Positions 6,124 through 13,312 of a DNA stretch of 13,312 nt are shown here, in pieces; position 1 is the first letter of the stretch; the number at the start of each line of letters is the position of its first letter. The position numbers were made by a program, and so were the translations under genes. The stretch is from SAR202 cluster bacterium (GTDB lineage Bacteria; Chloroflexota; Dehalococcoidia; UBA3495), in assembly GCA_009392075.1 (NCBI GenBank), contig VFHG01000007.1, positions 1-13,312 on the forward strand, read 5' to 3'. The notes beneath the pieces were generated by a model. It saw only the letters and a list, made by a program, of their open reading frames with translations. It ran no database searches and had not been told where the DNA came from.

Positions 6124-6190
6124 CGCGCGCATTTAAAAATGACTCCATCGATTTCTTCTCACATCACGCAGACATCTAGGGGGTTCCGCC

Positions 6191-8194
6191 TTGCCTGACC
6201 AGGCCCTTGACCAACTCTGTATCAACACCATCAGATTTCTGGCTGTAGATTCTGTCCAGAAAGCTAAATCTGGACATCCAGGCGCACCTCTTGGAGCGGC
6301 GCCCATGGCTTATGTTCTGTGGGACCGCTTCCTCAAACACAACCCAAAAGACCCAACCTGGCCCAACCGCGACCGCTTCATCCTTTCACCCGGCCACGCA
6401 TCAGCATTGTTGTATTCCCTGCTGCACCTCACGGGCTATGACCTACCCATGGATGAATTGAAGCGGTTCCGCCAATGGGGCAGCAAAACACCGGGCCACC
6501 CAGAGCACGGCCTGACTCCAGGAGTTGAAGCCACCACCGGCCCTCTGGGACAGGGATTTGGCAACGCTGTCGGCATGGCATTGGCCGAGCGTTGGCTGGC
6601 CGGACAATACAACAAACCCGGTCACGAGATCATCGACCACCATACCTACGCGATCGTCTCTGACGGTGACCTCCAGGAAGGAATATCGTCCGAAGCAGCG
6701 TCCATGGCCGGCACATTAGGCCTTGGCAAGCTCATCATGCTCTACGACGACAACGACATCTCCATCGAGGGCGACACCGGCATCACCTTTGGCGAGAATG
6801 TGGCCCAACGGTTCCAAGCCTACGGCTGGCATGTCATCAGCGGGATCGAAGGGACTGACATAGACGCCATTTCCTCTGCGTTGACCGATGCACAGGCCGA
6901 AACCGGAAAGCCTAGCATCATCGTCTGCCGCACGGTGATCGGTTACGGCAGCCCCAACAAAGCCGGCAAAGCGTCAGCCCATGGCGACCCACTCGGCGAA
7001 GAGGAAGTTGTCTTAACCAAAGAGAACTTGAAATGGGAGTCGTCAGAAGGATTTGCCGTGCCTGCTGAAGCGGGTGCCCATCTAGGACTGGCCTCCGAAC
7101 GGGGCAAGGCGAATCAGGGCGAATGGAACGCGGCGTTCAGCGAGTACCGGGAAGCCTTCCCCTACGAAGCGCGGCAACTGGATGATGCCTTGCATGGAAG
7201 ATTGCCTGCCGGGTGGGAGGACGGCCTGAACGGGCTTTTCGAAAAACCCGACCCGATCGCGACCCGATCGGCTTCGAGCGTGGTGATGAATGCTATCTCA
7301 AAAGGCCTACCGGCGTTCATCGGCGGTTCAGCCGACCTGGCGCCGTCAACTAGGACCATCCTTGACGACCGTGGCCATATCGGTACTGGTGATTTCGCGG
7401 GTCACAATCTGCACTTCGGGGTGCGGGAACACGCCATGGGCGCAGTGGCCAACGGCATGGCCTTGCACGGAGGCGCTATCCCTTACACCGCCACTTTCCT
7501 GGTTTTTTCAGACTACATGCGCCCATCCATCCGGCTGGGAGCGCTGATGGGCCAACACGTGATTTACGTATTCACCCATGATTCAATCGGCGTAGGCGAA
7601 GACGGACCCACTCACCAACCTATTGAGCATCTGATGTCTTTGCGCGAGATACCGGGTCTGGTGGTCAGCCGCCCGGCCGACGCCACCGAAACCGTGGAAG
7701 TATGGCGCGCGGCGATAAACCGCCAAGACGGCCCGACGGTAATGGCCTTCACACGGCAGAACCTGCCGGTGCTGGACCGTTCCGTATTCAAACCGGCTTC
7801 CGGCGCCCTCAAGGGCGGTTACGTCCTCTGGGAGAGCAACGATTCACCCCAGGTTGTGATTATCGCCACCGGGTCCGAGGTCCACATCGCATTGGAAGCG
7901 GGACAGATGCTGGAAGGCGAGGGTATTGCCGCCCGGGTGGTCTCCATGCCGTCCTGCGAGGTATTCGACGACCAACCCAAAGAGTACCGTGATAGCGTAT
8001 TACCACCGGATCTCCGGGCCAGGGTCTCGGTCGAGGCCGGCGCAACCAAGGGCTGGGAGCGATACGTGGGCCTGGATGGGGCGTCCGTGGGCATGACCGG
8101 TTACGGCGCGTCGGCGCCCATCGCCGACCTCTACAAGAATTTCGATATAACAACCGAACGGGTGGCCGAAGAAGCGCGAAAATTGGTCACGTAG
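6191..8194 (+). CDS. tkt: Transketolase
   Basis: A 667-residue protein, full length for the family. It moves two-carbon ketol units between sugar phosphates in the non-oxidative pentose phosphate pathway, using thiamine diphosphate and a divalent metal. Visible signatures are SGHPGAPLG (27-35, His29), [10 protein letters not shown] (66-75, His69) and TTGPLGQG (115-122). The cofactor-binding SDGDLQEG (157-164) with DNDISIEG (187-194), [10 protein letters not shown] (378-387) and GVREHAMG (410-417) follow; Glu413 in the last activates the thiazolium. The C-terminal domain contains [13 protein letters not shown]. The TTG start at 6191 is supported by AGGGGG seven bases upstream and by the normal position of the first helix. 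It opens a plus-strand run with gnd, zwf and a GH15 gene, though a broken reductase gene intervenes. All motifs are intact, in contrast to that neighbour. Confidence 0.96.
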   Translation: MPDQALDQLCINTIRFLAVDSVQKAKSGHPGAPLGAAPMAYVLWDRFLKHNPKDPTWPNRDRFILSPGHASALLYSLLHLTGYDLPMDELKRFRQWGSKTPGHPEHGLTPGVEATTGPLGQGFGNAVGMALAERWLAGQYNKPGHEIIDHHTYAIVSDGDLQEGISSEAASMAGTLGLGKLIMLYDDNDISIEGDTGITFGENVAQRFQAYGWHVISGIEGTDIDAISSALTDAQAETGKPSIIVCRTVIGYGSPNKAGKASAHGDPLGEEEVVLTKENLKWESSEGFAVPAEAGAHLGLASERGKANQGEWNAAFSEYREAFPYEARQLDDALHGRLPAGWEDGLNGLFEKPDPIATRSASSVVMNAISKGLPAFIGGSADLAPSTRTILDDRGHIGTGDFAGHNLHFGVREHAMGAVANGMALHGGAIPYTATFLVFSDYMRPSIRLGALMGQHVIYVFTHDSIGVGEDGPTHQPIEHLMSLREIPGLVVSRPADATETVEVWRAAINRQDGPTVMAFTRQNLPVLDRSVFKPASGALKGGYVLWESNDSPQVVIIATGSEVHIALEAGQMLEGEGIAARVVSMPSCEVFDDQPKEYRDSVLPPDLRARVSVEAGATKGWERYVGLDGASVGMTGYGASAPIADLYKNFDITTERVAEEARKLVT

Positions 8195-8260
8195 GCTAGC
8201 TACCCTCCAGTTCAAAAACGCTGGGAAATCGGCTTAACCGCCAATCGGCTGGAGGATTTG

Positions 8261-8959
8261 ATGCGGACGTTTGACCTTATCGTGATCGGTTCTGGTTCCG
8301 GCCTGGAAGTGTCCGCGGACGTGTCGGACGCCGGCCGCTCTGTAGCGGTGATTGAAGAGGGTCCCTTTGGCGGCACCTGTCTGAACCGTGCTGTATCCCG
8401 TCCAAGATGCTGATTCACTGCACCGACGTCATGCAAACCGTCCAGAACGCCGCCGCCTTCGACATCTACGCAAAGGTTGAAAGCATCAATTGGCAGTTCA
8501 TCGTCCAGCGCGCATTTGAAGAAGTGGATGCCGATGCTGCGATGATTGAAAGGGGCAATTGGCAGAGTGAAAACGTCGAGGTTTTCGAGGGCCGCGGCCG
8601 GTTCACCGGATTGAAGGCTCTTGTCGTCGAAGGCTTTGCAGGTGGCTTTGGTGGGCCTTACCCAGCAGGAGGCCGAAGGCCGGGGTGCGGCCTACATCAC
8701 CTCCACCTATAACTATTCGGACACCGCCTACGGCGCACCCATCGAGGACCATGACGGGTTTGTGAAAGTGCTGGCCGACCACGAAACCGAGGAGATCCTG
8801 GGTTGTCACATCATCGGCACCGACGCCGCCACTCTGATCCAAGAAGTGGCCAACGCTATGCGGTCCCGCGCGGGAGTGGACGCAATCCTTCAGTCGATCT
8901 ACGTGCACTCAGCTCTGCCTGAGGTTGTGCAGCGCGCCTTTGGTGGATTGCCTGTGTGA
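8261..8959 (+). pseudogene. Mycothione/dihydrolipoamide-reductase-like flavoprotein, internally deleted and frameshifted
   Basis: Remnant of a class I pyridine-nucleotide disulfide oxidoreductase. It starts well: GGAGG, then an ATG at 8261, FDLIVIGSGSG (FAD-binding) and FGGTCLNR with the first redox cysteine. One base is then missing near 8390, so the frame stops at 8411-8413; the next frame continues with CIPSKMLIHCTDVMQ, supplying the second cysteine, through to FEGRGRFTG near 8610. From about 8630 the original frame carries LQVALVGLTQQEA and runs to the end, including the dimer-domain HSALPEVV. Between them about 200 residues are missing: the NAD(P)H domain and part of the central domain. 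The segment IYAKVESINWQFIVQR and the C-terminus resemble mycothione reductase more than lipoamide dehydrogenase; mercuric reductase is less likely. It cannot bind NAD(P)H and is presumably dead. It lies 66 bp after tkt and 36 bp before gnd. Confidence 0.87.
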
Positions 8960-8995
8960 CCGGCGGCGGTCAGTTATACATGAGGAGTTGAGCCT

Positions 8996-9907
8996 GTGGA
9001 ATTGGGAATGATAGGCCTGGGACGAATGGGCGGCAACATGGCCCAACGGTTGGTCAGCGGCGGACACCGAGTGGTGACCTACGATTGCGACTCCGAAGCA
9101 GTCACAGCCAGTGCAGGCTTCGGCGGCGAAGGCGCGTCTTCTCTCGAGGAAGTGGTATCCCGTCTATCGGCGCCCCGAGCGTTGTGGATCATGGTGCCAG
9201 CGGGCCAACCTACCGAGGACACGATTGACGCTCTAGCCCCTCTTCTCAGCCCCGGCGATGCCATCTTGGATGGCGGAAACGCAAACTATAAGGACAGCAT
9301 GCGCCGCGCCGAGAAATTGGCGGCCCAGGGGATCAACTTCATCGACGTAGGCACCAGTGGCGGCATCTGGGGACTGACCGAGGGATACTCGCTGATGGTC
9401 GGCGGAGACCGGGCCGCGGTCAAACGTTTGGAGCCCATCTTTCACACTCTGGCCCCGGCCCCCGACAAGGGCTATAGCCGGGTCGGACCCAGCGGGTCCG
9501 GTCATTTCACCAAGATGGTGCACAACGGCGTGGAATACGGGCTGATGCAGGCCTACGCCGAAGGATTTGAGTTGATGGCGGCCAAAGAAGAGTTCGGTCT
9601 TGACCTCCCGGCCATTGCCGAGACCTGGCGGCACGGCAGCGTGGTCCGCTCCTGGTTGTTGGACCTAGCCGCTGACGCTCTGAAGGAAGACCCTAATCTT
9701 GAGTCCCTGGACTCATATGTGGATGACTCTGGCGAAGGCCGTTGGACCGTCGAGGAATCGGTGGAACTTGCCGTGCCAATCCCGGTGATCACCTTGTCCT
9801 TGCAGGCCCGATTTCGGTCGCGGCAAGGTAATCCGTTCGGCGGACGGTTGCTGGCGGCGTTGCGAAACCAATTCGGCGGGCACGCCGTGCGAAAGTCCGG
9901 AAAATGA
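8996..9907 (+). CDS. gnd: 6-phosphogluconate dehydrogenase, short (YqeC-type) form
   Basis: A 303-residue oxidoreductase matching the short 6-phosphogluconate dehydrogenase class of about 300 residues, as opposed to the 470-residue enterobacterial form. It decarboxylates 6-phosphogluconate to ribulose-5-phosphate, reducing NAD(P)+. Signatures: GLGRMGGNM (7-15) of the Rossmann fold, DGGNANY (92-98), GTSGGIWGLTEGYSLMVGG (119-137) for substrate binding, and GHFTKMVHNGVEYG (169-182) with the catalytic Lys173 and Glu180. The C-terminal helical domain has SGEGRWTVEES (245-255). The GTG start at 8996 is set by GAGGAG eight bases upstream and by the Rossmann fold beginning at residue 2. Its last four bases overlap the zwf start (ATGA), implying translational coupling. 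The coenzyme cannot be decided with confidence. Confidence 0.93.
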   Translation: MELGMIGLGRMGGNMAQRLVSGGHRVVTYDCDSEAVTASAGFGGEGASSLEEVVSRLSAPRALWIMVPAGQPTEDTIDALAPLLSPGDAILDGGNANYKDSMRRAEKLAAQGINFIDVGTSGGIWGLTEGYSLMVGGDRAAVKRLEPIFHTLAPAPDKGYSRVGPSGSGHFTKMVHNGVEYGLMQAYAEGFELMAAKEEFGLDLPAIAETWRHGSVVRSWLLDLAADALKEDPNLESLDSYVDDSGEGRWTVEESVELAVPIPVITLSLQARFRSRQGNPFGGRLLAALRNQFGGHAVRKSGK

Positions 9908-11376
9908 CCTCCGGTTCTTCTTCGATAGACCAGAGCACAACGGTCGTCATCTTCGGTGCGTCTGGCGACTTAACCCAGCGAAAGCTTATCCCATCTCTAT
10001 GCAGTCTATTCTGCAAGGACCGTCTGGGTCCCGAAGTCAACATCGTTGGGATGGCCCGAAGCAATATCAGCACAGAAGAATTCCGGGCATCGCTGACCAG
10101 AGGGATCGACGCCTTCGAAGATTTCAGCCCGGACACGGAAGAATTGGACCAGTTTCTCTCCCGCGTCCACTATCACTGCGGCGATGTTTCTTTAGCCGAT
10201 GACCTGAAAGGGCTGGAAGGAACTCTACTCAGAATTGAATCTTCTGCGAATCCGGCCAACCGGCTGTATTACCTGGCCCTGGCTCGGTCCCTTTACGAAC
10301 CCACCATCTTAAACCTTGGCGCCGCTGGCCTTGCTAATGCAGCGGGCGCTTGGCGGCGGGTGATAATCGAAAAACCCTTCGGTTCTGACCTGGCATCGGC
10401 TCAAGCTCTTAACAAGTCCATTCATTCTGTTTTCACCGAAGACCAGGTCTTCCGTATCGACCATTATCTCGGAAAAGAAACCGTCCAAAACTTGTTGGTG
10501 CTACGGTTTGCCAACACCATTTTCGAGCCCGTCTGGAACAGGAACTACATCAACAACGTCCAGATCACCGTTTCGGAAACGGTCGACCTGGGCGAACGAG
10601 CCGGTTACTACGAGCAAGCCGGGGTGTTCCGGGACATGTTCCAGAACCACCTGCTTCAGTTGTTAACCGTTGTCGCCATGGAGCCCCCCTCCAATTTTCA
10701 GGCAGACCTGCTCCGAAACGAAAAGGTCAAGGTCCTGAACGCCGTCCGCCGGGTCACACCAGAATCGGCTATAGAGATCGCGGTCCATGCCCAATACGAA
10801 GGGTACTTGGAAGAGAAAGGAGTGCCCGCGGACTCACGGACTCCCACCTATGCGGCCGTGCGCATGGATGTGGAGAATTGGCGGTGGCAAGGCGTGCCGT
10901 TCTATCTGCGTTCGGGCAAAGCCCTAGACGACAAACGCACCGAGATCGTGATCCAGTTTCGCAGGCCGCCCCACATGATGTTCAACCAGGAAATCAGCCC
11001 AAACATACTGGCGATTCAGGTGCAGCCGGATGAGGGGCTGCACATAGAGTTCCAAGCCAAGACCCCGGACGAAAAGATGGAATTAAAGCCGGTGGGCCTG
11101 GAATTTCACTATGATGATTCGTTTGGCGGCCAGCCGATCCCCGACGCCTATAAGCGCCTTTTGCTGGACGCGTTAAACGGCGACGCCTCTCTATTCACCC
11201 GCAGCGATGAGATCGAAGAGGCCTGGGAGATAATGGACCCAATCATCCAGGGTCTGGCCATGTCTAACACCTCGCTTCCGGGCAGATACGCCAAAAATAC
11301 CGCCGGCCCCGAAGAGGCTGATCGATTCATGTCCAAACACGGACGGGAATGGCTACACCGCGATTGGCAGCACTGA
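9904..11376 (+). CDS. zwf: Glucose-6-phosphate 1-dehydrogenase
   Basis: A 490-residue protein of standard length for the first enzyme of the oxidative pentose phosphate pathway, oxidising glucose-6-phosphate to 6-phosphogluconolactone with NADP+ (sometimes NAD+). The N-terminal GASGDLTQRKLIPSL (18-32) is the coenzyme-binding fingerprint and EKPFG (156-160) is conserved. FRIDHYLGKE (183-192) is the family signature that binds substrate phosphate, and FQNHLLQ carries His249, the expected catalytic base. The beta-sheet domain includes FYLRSGKALDDKRTEI. The start overlaps the gnd stop by four bases, so expression is probably coupled. The lactonase (Pgl) that normally acts between Zwf and Gnd is not in the window. 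Confidence 0.96.
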   Translation: MTSGSSSIDQSTTVVIFGASGDLTQRKLIPSLCSLFCKDRLGPEVNIVGMARSNISTEEFRASLTRGIDAFEDFSPDTEELDQFLSRVHYHCGDVSLADDLKGLEGTLLRIESSANPANRLYYLALARSLYEPTILNLGAAGLANAAGAWRRVIIEKPFGSDLASAQALNKSIHSVFTEDQVFRIDHYLGKETVQNLLVLRFANTIFEPVWNRNYINNVQITVSETVDLGERAGYYEQAGVFRDMFQNHLLQLLTVVAMEPPSNFQADLLRNEKVKVLNAVRRVTPESAIEIAVHAQYEGYLEEKGVPADSRTPTYAAVRMDVENWRWQGVPFYLRSGKALDDKRTEIVIQFRRPPHMMFNQEISPNILAIQVQPDEGLHIEFQAKTPDEKMELKPVGLEFHYDDSFGGQPIPDAYKRLLLDALNGDASLFTRSDEIEEAWEIMDPIIQGLAMSNTSLPGRYAKNTAGPEEADRFMSKHGREWLHRDWQH

Positions 11377-11410
11377 TTATGATTTAAGAAATTTACCCAC
11401 GAACAAATCC

Positions 11411-13249
11411 GTGAACTATAAACCGATACACGATTACGGCCTCATTGGAGACATGCACGGCTCGGCTTTGGTCGGGACGGATGGCTCCATCGACTGGTGC
11501 TGCATCCCCAGGTTCGATTCAGCGGCGCTATTCAACCGTTTGCTCGACGCCAACAAAGGCGGTTTCTTCAAGCTAGCGCCCACCAATATCAGCAGTACCA
11601 GCCGCCGCTACCTGCCCAACACCAAAATCCTTGAGACAACCTTCGTCACCAGCACCGGCACGGGAGTCCTTGTGGATTTCATGCCGGTGCACCGCCACGC
11701 ATCGTTGCCCCAGGAGGCCCTGGACGTAACGGATTCCCAGCGGGTGGTGCGCATACTGCTCTGCACTCAAGGCCGCCTGGACTTCGAGATGGACTGTTAT
11801 CCCCGTTTCGATTATGGGACGATCATTCCCCACGCGTCGTTGAGCAGTCCCACCACCGGCATGGCCCACGGCGGCGCGGATGCTATTTCCGTCTACTGCT
11901 CGTCCCCGCTATCGGTTGTCAACGACGGCTTCCGTTCCAGGGGCGCCATTTTCGAAAGAGAGAAGCTGTACGCGACTATCTCAAATCAGCTCTCGTTTTC
12001 GCATCGCTCAGAACCTCTGGCTTCAGCGGAGCTGGATAAGGAGTTAGCGGACACCACGACTTTCTGGGAGTCATGGTCAGCCCAATGCACCTTCCAAGGC
12101 GAGCACCGGGAGGCAGTCGTCCGTAGCGCCCTCACCCTGAAAGCCCTGACCTACGCGCCCTCCGGAGGACTGGTGGCGGCATCAACCACATCGCTGCCCG
12201 AAGCGATTGGTGGCGGGCGGAACTGGGACTACCGCTACACCTGGATTCGGGACGCAACTTTCGCCCTCTACGCCCTGTCTATCATCGGCTACACGGGAGA
12301 AGCCAGGGCATTCAAAGACTGGCTGGAATGGAGCACCTCAGGCCGGGCGCGAGACTTACAGGTGATGTACGGCTTGGGCGGCGAGCGAAGGCTGACCGAG
12401 ATCGAGATTCCGGAATTGGAAGGTTACGAAAAATCACGCCCGGTGCGCATCGGAAACGGGGCCTATTCCCAGTTCCAACTCGACATCTACGGCGAGATCA
12501 TGGACTCGGCCCACATCTTCCGGAAGTTCGGCGGCGCCGTGGACCCGGAGTACTGGGAGTACCTGCGGCGGGTGGTGAACTTCGTAATGGCTCACTGGAA
12601 GGAGCCGGACGAGGGCATCTGGGAGACACGGGGCGGTCGGCAGCACTTCGTTTTCTCGAAAGTCATGTGCTGGGTGGCCATGGACCGCGCCATCAAAGCA
12701 GCCACGGAACTGGGACTGCCGGGCGACATAGATGTGTGGCGGAAAGTGCGGGAAGAGATCAAGACCGAGGTCATGGAGCGAGGTTATTCCGAAGGACGGC
12801 AGGCCTTCGTCCAATGCTACGGCAGCAATAACCTGGACGCCGCCAACTTGATGCTCCCGTTGGTGGGTTTCATACCCGCCACCGACCCCAAGATGCGCTC
12901 AACCATCAAGTCGATCCAAGCGGAATTAACCAGCCCAAAGGGGTTCGTCTACCGCTATACAAACTTTGACGACGGCCTGGGCGGTACTGAGGGGGCTTTC
13001 ACCATCTGCACTTTCTGGCTGGCCGACAACCTGATACTACTCGGAGAATTGGACGAAGCCCGCAAGCTGTACGACACAGCCATGGGGTGTGCCAATGATT
13101 TGGGCCTGCTGAGCGAGGAATTTGACTCGGCCACCGGGGAAATGCTGGGCAACTTCCCACAGGCGTTCTCCCACCTGGCCATGATCAACACCGCAGTGCA
13201 GTTGCAGAAAGCTTCTGGCGGCGCACCCTCCGGTCCCGACCGGGCTTAG
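11411..13249 (+). CDS. GH15 family glycoside hydrolase (glucoamylase or trehalase)
   Basis: A 612-residue protein, full length for bacterial GH15. The N-terminal beta-sandwich starts with YKPIHDYGLIGDMHGSALVG (3-22) and DGSIDWCCIPRFDS (24-37). The (alpha/alpha)6 barrel begins around residue 220 and carries GGRNWDYRYTWIRDA (268-282) and PVRIGNGAYSQFQLDIYGEI (354-373). DEGIWETRGG follows, with Glu405 the probable general acid, and LLSEEFDSATGEMLGNFPQA carries Glu569/Glu570, one the probable general base. No signal peptide is seen, so it probably acts in the cytoplasm on trehalose or a storage glucan. Motifs do not separate trehalase from glucoamylase; mycobacterial cytosolic trehalases belong to this family. 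The GTG start lacks a clear ribosome binding site but lies only 34 bp after zwf, so translation may depend on read-through of the operon message. Confidence 0.9.
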   Translation: MNYKPIHDYGLIGDMHGSALVGTDGSIDWCCIPRFDSAALFNRLLDANKGGFFKLAPTNISSTSRRYLPNTKILETTFVTSTGTGVLVDFMPVHRHASLPQEALDVTDSQRVVRILLCTQGRLDFEMDCYPRFDYGTIIPHASLSSPTTGMAHGGADAISVYCSSPLSVVNDGFRSRGAIFEREKLYATISNQLSFSHRSEPLASAELDKELADTTTFWESWSAQCTFQGEHREAVVRSALTLKALTYAPSGGLVAASTTSLPEAIGGGRNWDYRYTWIRDATFALYALSIIGYTGEARAFKDWLEWSTSGRARDLQVMYGLGGERRLTEIEIPELEGYEKSRPVRIGNGAYSQFQLDIYGEIMDSAHIFRKFGGAVDPEYWEYLRRVVNFVMAHWKEPDEGIWETRGGRQHFVFSKVMCWVAMDRAIKAATELGLPGDIDVWRKVREEIKTEVMERGYSEGRQAFVQCYGSNNLDAANLMLPLVGFIPATDPKMRSTIKSIQAELTSPKGFVYRYTNFDDGLGGTEGAFTICTFWLADNLILLGELDEARKLYDTAMGCANDLGLLSEEFDSATGEMLGNFPQAFSHLAMINTAVQLQKASGGAPSGPDRA

Positions 13250-13312
13250 AGACTCCGTTACCCTCGTTCAGGGCTCGTTGAGAGACCCGCCTGCGCTTGC
13301 CACCAAATACCC

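Noticed and set aside
8261..8712. Programmed frameshift in the disulfide reductase
   Set aside because: There is no slippery heptamer at 8387-8394, and the downstream loss of about 200 residues would make the product useless even if the frame were restored.
12328..12831. 167-residue frame inside the GH15 gene
   Set aside because: It is a shifted-frame shadow of the GH15 barrel region; the GH15 frame contains the catalytic motifs and the alternative is low in recognisable content.
13250..13312. Possible terminator after the GH15 gene
   Set aside because: No stem followed by a U-tract is visible in the 63 bases before the window ends.

Overview
The window reads as a chromosomal stretch of a fairly GC-rich bacterium. 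Short-form 6-phosphogluconate dehydrogenase, F420/FMN-type luciferase-like oxygenase, mycothione-reductase-like remnant and GH15 hydrolase together suggest Chloroflexota (a SAR202/Dehalococcoidia-like lineage), with Actinomycetota as the alternative. This placement is inference from gene content; no rRNA or tRNA is visible. GTG and TTG starts are common.

Left half (1-4465): a divergent catabolic block. On the minus strand, in transcription order, lie a maleate isomerase/Asp-Glu racemase-type enzyme (2041-1274), a nitroreductase-fold flavoprotein (1231-614) and the N-terminal 195 residues of an HpaB-type flavin-dependent aromatic monooxygenase that runs off the left edge (587-1). On the plus strand lie a SelA/glucosaminate-ammonia-lyase-like PLP enzyme (2246-3382) and a luciferase-like flavin oxidoreductase (3419-4465). 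They share a 204-bp control region (2042-2245) holding a textbook extended -10 and a hairpin just before the ribosome binding site. Two reduced-flavin oxygenases, a possible flavin reductase, a PLP lyase and a cis-trans isomerase look like parts of a pathway for an aromatic or N-heterocyclic substrate; the substrate is unknown.

Middle (4466-6190): a decayed zone. Two mirror-image hairpins with a compensatory base-pair change (4493-4515 and 4616-4636) lie downstream of the oxygenase. They are followed by the C-terminal half of a 4-coumarate-CoA-ligase-type gene with a frameshift (4655-5364, minus) and an ECF sigma factor with a scrambled N-terminal part (5458-5994, plus). A sigma70-type promoter (6031-6059) and a leader hairpin precede the next operon.

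Right half (6191-13249): a plus-strand sugar-phosphate operon: transketolase, a wrecked mycothione/dihydrolipoamide reductase gene (8261-8959, one frameshift plus loss of its middle), short-form 6-phosphogluconate dehydrogenase, glucose-6-phosphate dehydrogenase (ATGA overlap) and a GH15 glucoamylase/trehalase. GH15 would release glucose from an alpha-glucan or trehalose; after phosphorylation (no kinase here), Zwf and Gnd would make NADPH and ribulose-5-phosphate, and transketolase would recycle pentoses. 6-Phosphogluconolactonase and transaldolase are not in the window. The last 63 bases (13250-13312) hold nothing I recognise.
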